A stretch of 7,309 bases of DNA from CAZQDP01 sp964592375. GTDB taxonomy: Bacteria > Bacillota > Clostridia > RUG12999. Each line of letters opens with the position of its first letter. Positions within the stretch are counted from its first letter, which is position 1. This document shows, piece by piece, positions 1-4,964 of the stretch. Position numbers and translations under genes: made by a program. The DNA lies in the NCBI GenBank assembly GCA_964592375.1, contig CAZQDP010000087.1:1-7309 (forward strand), read 5' to 3'. Under the pieces are notes generated by a model, which was not told the DNA's origin, made no database searches, and was given only the letters and a program-made list of their open reading frames with translations.

Positions 1-21
1 GTGAAGGATACGCTTTATGAA

Positions 22-42
22 TTGTGATAAGCATTATTACAA
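22..42. repeat. Near-perfect inverted repeat (possible operator or RNA hairpin)
   Basis: The arms TTGTGATAA (22-30) and TTATTACAA (34-42) are complementary except at one position, which would be a G-U pair in RNA. They are separated by GCA. The repeat overlaps the possible stop codon of an upstream reading frame (25-27). A 21-bp dyad of this form suits a dimeric regulator's operator, and the TTGTGA half resembles CRP- or Rex-like half sites, but its spacing matches no consensus I can name. As RNA, the three-base loop and lack of a following U-run make it a poor terminator. Its function is unknown. Confidence 0.4.
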
Positions 43-99
43 CTAAAATTATTTACTTTCCATTATTATACCGCAAAATAATCAAAAATTCAAGGCTTT

Positions 100-122
100 T
101 TGACAAACTTTCATTTTGTCAA
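100..122. repeat. Perfect 8-bp inverted repeat with 7-nt loop
   Basis: TTGACAAA (100-107) and TTTGTCAA (115-122) are exact reverse complements around a 7-base loop. The left arm contains a TTGACA that could act as a -35 box. A weak partner, TATCTT at 124-129, lies 18 bp downstream, so the repeat could be an operator across a second, distal promoter. It could also be a weak hairpin in a 3' untranslated region. The stem has only two G-C pairs and the downstream DNA is T-rich but not a clean T-run, so I do not call a terminator. Confidence 0.35.
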
Positions 123-285
123 CTATCTTTCTATTTTTGCAAAAATAATTTGAGCAACATGGACTTTTGCTTGAAGCGCACAATACGAAAAGTGAGCCAT
201 CTTCATGGAACAAAGCGTTTTTGTCCTATGGGTAGGGCATTAAAATCGTGGTTTTATTTGCCTTGCAAGAACAAATGACATAAAC

Positions 286-314
286 TTGACAAAAAGAATA
301 TATTATTATATATT
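286..314 (+). promoter_or_regulatory. Sigma-A-type promoter upstream of degV
   Basis: A perfect TTGACA -35 box (286-291) is followed after 17 bp by TATATT (309-314), a 5/6 match to TATAAT. This is an almost ideal housekeeping promoter. Initiation around 320 would leave a leader of roughly 25 nt before the degV start, with little room for a riboswitch. The -10 area lies in a TA-rich dyad with arms AATATAT (297-303) and ATATATT (308-314), which may be an operator or simply AT-richness. It is the only strong promoter I see and could drive the whole run of + strand genes. Confidence 0.75.
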
Positions 315-346
315 ATAGGCATAGTTTGAATATTTGGAGGTGTTCT

Positions 347-1204
347 ATGGCAGGGATTAAATTTGTGGTGGACAGTTCAAGTGATATTACGGTTGAGCAG
401 GCAAAAAGGTATGATATCGATATTATTCCCATGCAAATTACATTTGGCAAGGAGTGCTACCGTGATCTATTTGATATTGATGCCAAAACATTTTATGAGA
501 AGCAACGGCAAACAGACCAGCTTCCGCAAACGGCACAGCCTGCATATGAAGATTTTTTTGAAAGCTTTAAAACTGCTGCCCTAGCAGGGAAACAGGTCAT
601 CTGCGTGACAATTTCATCCAAGGGCAGCGGAACCTATAATGTTGCCAATTTGGCAATGAATGCCTTGAAAGAAGAGATGGAAGCGGATATTGATATTATT
701 GATTCATCTACCTATTCTGTAATCTTTGGGCAACCGGTGATTGAAGGCGCAATCATGGCGCAGGAGGGAAAGAGCAAGGAAGAAATTAAGGCACACATTT
801 TATTTCGGGTTACCCATTATGAAATATTTATTGTTGCCGAAACGCTGAAATATCTCAAAAAAGGCGGTAGAATTCATCCTGCCGTTGCACTCATCGGCGA
901 GGCACTGGATATCAAGCCTATTTTATCTGTGAAAGAGGGCGTTGTAGCCGGCGTTGAAAAGATTAGAGGCATCAAAAGGGCAAGCGCCAGAGCATTGCAG
1001 CTTGCGAAGGAAAGCGGTTTTTGTCCCGGTGGGGAGCTTTATCTTCTCACTGCAGATGCAACGCAGTCCAAGATAGATGAAATCACCGCGCTGATAGAAA
1101 AAGAGCTTGGCCCCTTCGCTATTCATCGGATCCAATTGGGGCCTACCATTGGAGTACATACCGGTCCGGAGCTTTGGGGACTGATGTACTTTCATCAAAA
1201 ATGA
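347..1204 (+). CDS. degV: DegV family protein (fatty-acid-binding)
   Basis: This 285-aa protein spans the usual DegV/FakB length. Family members bind a fatty acid in the cytoplasm, and the best-studied ones (FakB) present it to the kinase FakA for phosphorylation to acyl-phosphate. Visible motifs are DSSSD at residues 9-13 at the end of the first strand, PQTAQPA at 60-66 (the family PxTSQP segment), the lipid-headgroup motif with Ser90 and SGTY at 94-97, LKYLKKGGRI at 167-176, and GPTIGVHTGPE at 265-275. The ATG at 347 is chosen because GGAGG (336-340) lies 6 nt upstream; an in-frame TTG at 326 has no such site. It is the first gene after the promoter at 286-314. No FakA homologue is in the window, so the ligand and partner are unknown. 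Clostridia often carry several DegV paralogues. Confidence 0.93.
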   Translation: MAGIKFVVDSSSDITVEQAKRYDIDIIPMQITFGKECYRDLFDIDAKTFYEKQRQTDQLPQTAQPAYEDFFESFKTAALAGKQVICVTISSKGSGTYNVANLAMNALKEEMEADIDIIDSSTYSVIFGQPVIEGAIMAQEGKSKEEIKAHILFRVTHYEIFIVAETLKYLKKGGRIHPAVALIGEALDIKPILSVKEGVVAGVEKIRGIKRASARALQLAKESGFCPGGELYLLTADATQSKIDEITALIEKELGPFAIHRIQLGPTIGVHTGPELWGLMYFHQK

Positions 1205-1211
1205 CAAGAAA

Positions 1212-1218
1212 AGGAAGG
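1212..1218 (+). promoter_or_regulatory. Shine-Dalgarno site that sets the ung TTG start
   Basis: AGGAAGG lies 9 nt upstream of an in-frame TTG at 1228. The alternative ATG at 1201, overlapping the degV stop as ATGA, has no purine-rich site at proper distance and would add nine residues that are very basic and not part of the family. The TTG start gives a protein beginning MIIGNDWDKLL, which matches the usual amino end of family 1 uracil-DNA glycosylases. Confidence 0.65.
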
Positions 1219-1227
1219 AAATCGCAT

Positions 1228-1902
1228 TTGATAATCGGAAATGACTGGGATAAACTTTTGGAAAGCGAATTTGAGCAGGAGTATTTTCAAAGCATCATGC
1301 AATTTTTGGATGAAGAATATGTTAAAGGGGTTGTGTATCCAAAAAGAGAGGAAATATTCAGTGCACTAAAGCTTACACCATATGAAAAGGTGAGGGTACT
1401 TATCGTTGGGCAGGATCCCTACCATGGGGAAGGCCAAGCCCACGGGCTGGCATTTTCTGTTCTGCCGGGTGTGCAGTGCCCCCCTTCTCTTAAAAATATA
1501 TACAAAGAACTGAGCGCCGACATCGGCTGCACAATTCCAAACAATGGCTATTTGCGAAAATGGGCAGGACAAGGCGTTTTGCTACTGAACAGTGTGCTTA
1601 CGGTACGAGAAGGGCAAGCCAATTCACATAAGCAGTGCGGATGGGAAAAGTTTACAAACAAAATCATTGCACTACTGAACCTACGCAAGGAACCGATCAT
1701 TTTTTTGCTTTGGGGTGCAAATGCAAAGGAAAAATTGACGCAAATTACCGGAGCCCAGCATGTTGTACTGAGTGCGGCTCATCCAAGTCCTCTTTCGGCA
1801 TATCAGGGATTTTTCGGGTGCAGGCACTTTTCAAAGGTCAACCGAATATTGGAGGAAAATGGCGAGGAGAAAATCGATTGGCAAATTGAGAATATATCAT
1901 AA
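1228..1902 (+). CDS. ung: Uracil-DNA glycosylase, family 1
   Basis: This enzyme cleaves the N-glycosidic bond of uracil in DNA, arising from cytosine deamination or dUTP incorporation, and starts base-excision repair. With the TTG start it has 224 aa, the normal length for Ung. All signature motifs are intact: GQDPYHG at 61-67 with the catalytic water-activating Asp63, PPSLKNIY at 85-92, LLLNSVLTV at 118-126 with uracil-recognising Asn121, LLWGANA at 160-166, and HPSPLSA at 185-191 with catalytic His185 in the DNA-intercalation loop. The gene begins 23 nt after degV and ends 14 nt before the DRTGG gene, so it is very probably co-transcribed with both. An ATG start at 1201 (233 aa) is the alternative. 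Function is highly secure; the exact start is less so. Confidence 0.97.
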   Translation: MIIGNDWDKLLESEFEQEYFQSIMQFLDEEYVKGVVYPKREEIFSALKLTPYEKVRVLIVGQDPYHGEGQAHGLAFSVLPGVQCPPSLKNIYKELSADIGCTIPNNGYLRKWAGQGVLLLNSVLTVREGQANSHKQCGWEKFTNKIIALLNLRKEPIIFLLWGANAKEKLTQITGAQHVVLSAAHPSPLSAYQGFFGCRHFSKVNRILEENGEEKIDWQIENIS

Positions 1903-1903
1903 T

Positions 1904-1908
1904 GGAGG
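1904..1908 (+). promoter_or_regulatory. Shine-Dalgarno site that sets the DRTGG-gene start
   Basis: GGAGG lies 8 nt before the ATG at 1917. An earlier in-frame ATG at 1902 shares a base with the ung stop codon, but it sits immediately before this site and would place the ribosome binding site inside its own coding sequence. The protein from 1917 starts MKIKDILDIL, as expected for the family. Confidence 0.8.
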
Positions 1909-1916
1909 CATTAAAA

Positions 1917-2273
1917 ATGAAAATTAAGGATATTTTGGATATTTTGGAAGCAGAAATTTTGTATGGAGAAGATCAGATGGACTGCGAAATTCACCAAGCC
2001 TGCGGAAGTGATTTGATGAGTGATGTACTGGCATTTGCACACGGTCAAGGCATGCTTCTGACCGGACTTGTCAACCCCCAGGTTATTCGCACCGCGGAGA
2101 TGATGGATATCAAAGCGATTGCCTTTGTAAGAGGAAAGCGGCCGGATGAGGAAATTATTAAATTTGCACAGCAAAAGGATATGATTTTAATGAGAACTCG
2201 CTTTCCAATGTATTCCGCTTGCGGAAGGTTATATAGTAATGGGCTCAAGGGAAAGGAAGGGTGTGTCACATAA
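1917..2273 (+). CDS. DRTGG-domain protein linked to [FeFe]-hydrogenase
   Basis: This is a 118-aa, single-domain cytoplasmic protein without membrane segments. The order MKIKDILDILEAE, SDLMSDVLAFA (31-41), LLTGLVNPQVIRTAEMMDIKAI, FVRGKRPDEEII and MYSACGRLY matches the small stand-alone DRTGG-domain proteins found beside ATPase and hydrogenase-like genes in clostridia. The DRTGG fold is otherwise known as a regulatory domain paired with CBS domains or in phosphotransacetylases. The sequence that names the domain is degenerate here: the corresponding stretch reads CEIHQACGSD, at about residues 23-32. No catalytic residues are recognisable, so a ligand-binding or protein-interaction role is more likely than an enzyme. 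Its stop overlaps the next start by one base (TAATG), pointing to translational coupling with the ATPase and perhaps a shared complex. The family call is firm; the function is unknown. Confidence 0.82.
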   Translation: MKIKDILDILEAEILYGEDQMDCEIHQACGSDLMSDVLAFAHGQGMLLTGLVNPQVIRTAEMMDIKAIAFVRGKRPDEEIIKFAQQKDMILMRTRFPMYSACGRLYSNGLKGKEGCVT

Positions 2274-2704
2274 TGCAGGAAGAAAATAAATTGGCACTTC
2301 ACTTCCAGATTTGCGGAGATGATTTTTCCATGGCAGGAGAGGCCTCCGGTGCAGTAAAGCAGGTTTTGAAGCAAATTGGCATTGATCCGGAAATCATTCG
2401 CAAGGTGGCGGTTTCTCTTTATGAGGGCGAAATTAACATGGTTATTCATGCAAATGGCGGCACCATGGATGTGACCATTACCCCGGAGGAAATATGCATT
2501 GCACTGAAGGATAACGGCCCGGGGATACCCGATGTGGAGCTTGCCATGCGAGAAGGGTATTCAACGGCATCCGACGATGTACGTACCATGGGCTTTGGAG
2601 CAGGGATGGGCTTGCCCAATATGAAAAGGAATACGGATAAACTTCAAATTACAACCGAGCTTGGCAAGGGAACCACGGTGGAAATGATGATAAGAGCAAA
2701 ATAG
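2273..2704 (+). CDS. RsbW-like ATP-binding protein (anti-sigma-type HATPase)
   Basis: This 143-aa protein is a single GHKL/HATPase_c domain of the anti-sigma regulatory (RsbW/SpoIIAB) type, without sensor or dimerisation domains. The N-box is seen in YEGEINMVIHA with Glu51 and Asn55, the G1 box in KDNGPGIPD with Asp80 and Gly82/Gly84, and the G2 loop in GFGAGMGLPNMKR at 107-119. KGTTVEM near the end fits the G3 region. All key ATP-binding residues appear intact. Such proteins act as Ser/Thr kinases on anti-anti-sigma partners or bind sigma factors. No sigma factor or STAS partner lies in the window. The ATG at 2273 is chosen over the GTG at 2261 because AAGGAAGGG (2253-2261) precedes it by 11 nt and the family begins near here. 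Adjacency to the DRTGG and hydrogenase-like genes suggests that it carries their signal, which is inference. Confidence 0.88.
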   Translation: MQEENKLALHFQICGDDFSMAGEASGAVKQVLKQIGIDPEIIRKVAVSLYEGEINMVIHANGGTMDVTITPEEICIALKDNGPGIPDVELAMREGYSTASDDVRTMGFGAGMGLPNMKRNTDKLQITTELGKGTTVEMMIRAK

Positions 2705-2802
2705 ATGTGTATGGTGCCATTGTTTTGCAAGATGGTGAGGCTATGCTTGGCGTTTTATTTGATAAAAAAATAACAATAGCAATAGGAAAGCGGTGACCAT
2801 TT
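2705..2802 (+). other. 98-bp spacer inside the signalling module
   Basis: This is the longest gap between genes after the promoter. It shows no convincing promoter, terminator or hairpin. GGTGA (2792-2796) lies 6 nt before the next ATG and is the likely ribosome binding site. Two tiny frames exist. One at 2705-2773 encodes 22 residues with no ribosome binding site. The other, in frame 1, starts at a GTG at 2707 and ends at a TGA at 2794-2796; it encodes 29 residues (YGAIVLQDGEAMLG near its start) and has a rather protein-like composition. Neither can be supported as a gene. The second might be a remnant of a lost gene. Confidence 0.5.
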
Positions 2803-4131
2803 ATGGCGGAGTATTTTCATTCCGTAACGCTGGATACAGACATGTGCAAGGGATGCACCAACTGCATCAAACTTTGCCCTACCTCGGCAATTCGAGTGCG
2901 TGGCGGAAAAGCGAAAATCACCAAGGAGAGATGCATTGACTGTGGTGAATGCATTCGGGTTTGTCCTTATCATGCAAAAAAAGCGATAACAGATCCTTTG
3001 GAGTGCATCCAGGATTATCAATATAAGATTGCATTACCGGCGCCCTCCCTATACGGCCAGTTCAAAAAAGCGGCGAGCATAGATGCTGTTTTGGAGGGGC
3101 TTATCGGTATTGGGTTTGATGATGTGTTTGAAGTGGCAAAAGGTGCCGAAATTGTAGCGGCGGCAACGAAGCTGCTGTTTTCCTCCGGCGAGCTTTTGCG
3201 GCCTGTTATTTCCTCTGCTTGTCCGGCGGTGCTAAGGCTGATATCGGTACGGTTTCCAAATCTTATCGGCAATGTCATTCCCTTGCAAGCACCTTTGGAT
3301 GTTGCGGCAAGAATAGCCAAGGACTCTGCGGCAAAAAGAACAGGGATAGACCGAAAGAACATTGGCGTGTTTTTTATCTCACCCTGCGCCGCAAAGGCTA
3401 CTGCCGTTAAATCACCTATTGGCATTGAACGCTCCGAGGTGGATGGCGTTATTTCCATGAAGGATATTTTTAGAAGGCTATCGGCGGCCATTGCAAAGGC
3501 GGCCCATCCTCACAAAAGAGCCACGGCAGGCTGTAAGGGTGTAGGCTGGGCACTCTCCGAGGGAGAAAGCCATGCCATTGGAAGCGGAAACTTTATCGCA
3601 GTAGACGGCATTGCAAACTGCATTAAACTGCTGGAGGAAATTGACAATGGGAAGCTGCAAAATGTAGATTTTATTGAGCTTTCTGCTTGTGAGGGCGGCT
3701 GCGTGGGTGGCGCATTAACGGTGGAAAATCCCTACATTGCAAAAAACAGAATTTCAACGCTTCTCAAATCCGTGCCTTGCGAGGAAATTGAACCTATTTC
3801 GGAAAAAGAAATACAAAAAGTACTCAACAAAACACCTATTTTGCACAAAGCGGTGATGAATTTAGACACGAATATTATTGTTGCCATGCATAAGATTGAA
3901 ATGATGGAAAAAATATATCAGGAGCTACCACAGATTGATTGTGGTGCATGCGGCGCACCGGATTGCAAGGCGCATGCGGAGGATATTGTGCGTGGGCTAG
4001 CCAGTGAAACAGACTGTATATTTAAGCTCAGAGAAAAAGTAAGAGCCCTTGCGGCCCAGATGATGGAAATTGAGAGCCATATGCCGCCGTCATTGGATCG
4101 GCCGCAAAGCAAAGAGAAAGACGATGAATAA
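2803..4131 (+). CDS. [FeFe]-hydrogenase-like iron-sulfur protein, putative sensory type
   Basis: This 442-aa cytoplasmic protein has three parts. Residues 1-66 are a 2[4Fe-4S] ferredoxin domain (Cys15, 18, 21, 25 and Cys44, 47, 50, 54). Residues 75-320 are a shortened H-cluster domain. Residues 380-405 carry a further cluster motif, Cx2Cx4Cx16C, followed by a charged tail. The expected H-cluster cysteines are present: Cys140 in SSACPAV, Cys195 in SPCAAK (with Lys198), and Cys296 and Cys300 in ACEGGCVGG. The catalytic motifs are altered: TSCCP has become SSACP, so the proton-transfer cysteine is Ala139, and the pocket methionines of MPC and EVMxC are Ser193 and Ser294. These changes, with the carboxyl cluster, match the groups described as putative sensory [FeFe]-hydrogenases. 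It probably senses H2 or redox state rather than turning over H2 fast. Maturation would need HydEFG, which are absent here. The gene overlaps pgeF by 8 nt. Confidence 0.88.
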   Translation: MAEYFHSVTLDTDMCKGCTNCIKLCPTSAIRVRGGKAKITKERCIDCGECIRVCPYHAKKAITDPLECIQDYQYKIALPAPSLYGQFKKAASIDAVLEGLIGIGFDDVFEVAKGAEIVAAATKLLFSSGELLRPVISSACPAVLRLISVRFPNLIGNVIPLQAPLDVAARIAKDSAAKRTGIDRKNIGVFFISPCAAKATAVKSPIGIERSEVDGVISMKDIFRRLSAAIAKAAHPHKRATAGCKGVGWALSEGESHAIGSGNFIAVDGIANCIKLLEEIDNGKLQNVDFIELSACEGGCVGGALTVENPYIAKNRISTLLKSVPCEEIEPISEKEIQKVLNKTPILHKAVMNLDTNIIVAMHKIEMMEKIYQELPQIDCGACGAPDCKAHAEDIVRGLASETDCIFKLREKVRALAAQMMEIESHMPPSLDRPQSKEKDDE

Positions 4132-4930
4132 GGGGTTCGAAAAGCGCGTTTGCGGCTCTTTGGAATACCTTGTGGCTACGCATTTTGAAAAGGCAGGCTT
4201 TGCTCAGCATATGTTTACCACGCGGCGCGGCGGAGTAAGCGGCGGTAGCCTTGCTTCGCTGAATTTAGGACTAAATCGCCCCGAAAAGCGGGAGAATATT
4301 TTAGAAAATTATAAAATCGCTTGTGCGTGCCTTGGGCAAGATTATACAAAGCTCATCTTGCCACAGCAGGTACACAGCACCAATATTCATATTGCCACGA
4401 AGGCCGATATGGGATGTGGGATAACTTCGGATGTGATTTTGCAGACGGATGGACTCATCTTGGCAGAACATGGCATGGGACTTGGCATCTTTTATGCGGA
4501 TTGTGTGCCGATTTTGCTTTGCGATCCCGTGCAAAGGGTAGTAGCCGCCGTTCATGCAGGCTGGCGAGGAACGGTAGGTGGCATCGCCGGCAAGGCAGTG
4601 GCTATGATGATGGAAAAGTTTTTGTGCAAAGCGGAAAATATTTTGGCCGCGATTGGTCCGTCTATCGGTCCTTGTCATTTTGAAGTGGGCCGGGAGGTTG
4701 CGGAAGCTTTTTTGTGCGCAGATATGAAAGCGTGCGTTGCGCCAAAGGGAGAAAAATATCGGATTAATCTTTGGCAGGCGAACACGGATGTGCTCATCGG
4801 AGCGGGACTTGCGGGAGAGAATATATGCTGTGCCATGGAGTGTACTTGCTGCCATGATGGTCTGTATTTTTCGCACCGGGGCTGTGGCAGTGACACGGGC
4901 CGCATGGCCGCACTTATTTTTCACCAGTAA
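4124..4930 (+). CDS. pgeF: PgeF/YfiH family laccase-domain protein
   Basis: This 268-aa protein belongs to the YfiH/PgeF family (formerly polyphenol oxidase or laccase domain, DUF152). Members are reported as Zn-dependent purine nucleoside phosphorylase/adenosine deaminase-like enzymes (human FAMIN relatives). E. coli PgeF is described as removing mis-incorporated L-Ser from a peptidoglycan precursor. The conserved metal and active-site residues are visible: His84 in QQVHSTNI, Cys127 in YADCVPILLCD and His144 in VHAGWRGT. FTTRRGGVS at 31-39, AIGPSIGPC and the terminal TGRMAALI are also typical. The ATG at 4124 is chosen because it gives the family length and starts 8 nt before the end of the hydrogenase-like gene. 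The ribosome binding site is weak (AGAGAAAG, 4112-4119), so translation may be coupled. An in-frame ATG at 4070 would add 18 basic residues. The native substrate here is unknown. Confidence 0.93.
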   Translation: MNKGFEKRVCGSLEYLVATHFEKAGFAQHMFTTRRGGVSGGSLASLNLGLNRPEKRENILENYKIACACLGQDYTKLILPQQVHSTNIHIATKADMGCGITSDVILQTDGLILAEHGMGLGIFYADCVPILLCDPVQRVVAAVHAGWRGTVGGIAGKAVAMMMEKFLCKAENILAAIGPSIGPCHFEVGREVAEAFLCADMKACVAPKGEKYRINLWQANTDVLIGAGLAGENICCAMECTCCHDGLYFSHRGCGSDTGRMAALIFHQ

Positions 4931-4950
4931 TGTCAATCGTTTATTGAATA

Positions 4951-4957
4951 AAGGTGG
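4951..4957 (+). promoter_or_regulatory. Shine-Dalgarno site of the GH95 gene
   Basis: AAGGTGG lies 7 nt before the ATG at 4965. It decides the start, because the same frame stays open 76 codons upstream into pgeF, where it would encode only a shadow of that gene. A short 13-bp AT-rich palindrome (TTTATT-G-AATAAA, 4940-4952) touches this site; it is too small and AT-rich to call an operator. No terminator is seen between pgeF and this gene. Confidence 0.8.
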
Positions 4958-4964
4958 TTTTTAC

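Larger units (their letters stand above)
1..285. other. AT-rich upstream region without a convincing gene
   Basis: This stretch is strongly AT-rich and I see no credible coding region. The longest open frame (24-278, +) would begin at a GTG with no Shine-Dalgarno site. It encodes a Lys/Ile/Phe/Cys-rich string that resembles no family I know. In frame 1, bases 1-24 read VKDTLYEL followed by TGA at 25-27, which could be the carboxyl end of an upstream gene, but eight codons prove nothing. The region holds two clear inverted repeats (22-42 and 100-122) and two weaker imperfect hairpins (207-226 and 236-262). None is followed by the U-run of a classic intrinsic terminator. Confidence 0.6.

Noticed and set aside
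236..262. Hairpin considered as an intrinsic terminator
   Set aside because: The stem is interrupted by an internal loop and no T-run follows on either strand.
24..278. 84-residue open frame on the + strand in the upstream region
   Set aside because: GTG start without a ribosome binding site, low-complexity AT-driven composition, no recognisable motif, and it crosses several inverted repeats.
1928..1945. Tandem 9-bp repeat GGATATTTT x2
   Set aside because: It simply encodes the repeated Asp-Ile-Leu at the start of the DRTGG protein; two copies are not a repeat array.
2705..2773. 22-residue frame starting ATG right after the ATPase stop
   Set aside because: No ribosome binding site, and the sequence resembles no known small protein.
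3018..3491. 157-aa open frame on the minus strand within the hydrogenase-like gene
   Set aside because: Antisense shadow of conserved H-cluster domain coding sequence; no motif of its own.
4301..4936. Long open frame (211 aa) on the minus strand across pgeF
   Set aside because: It is the antisense shadow of a gene with intact family motifs, and its translation resembles no family.
4737..4964. Upstream extension of the GH95 reading frame into pgeF
   Set aside because: The added 76 residues come from the pgeF coding region in another frame, and a strong ribosome binding site marks the ATG at 4965.
4931..4964. Possible promoter or terminator between pgeF and the GH95 gene
   Set aside because: No paired -35/-10 boxes at proper spacing and no hairpin plus T-run; only a small AT-rich palindrome next to the ribosome binding site.
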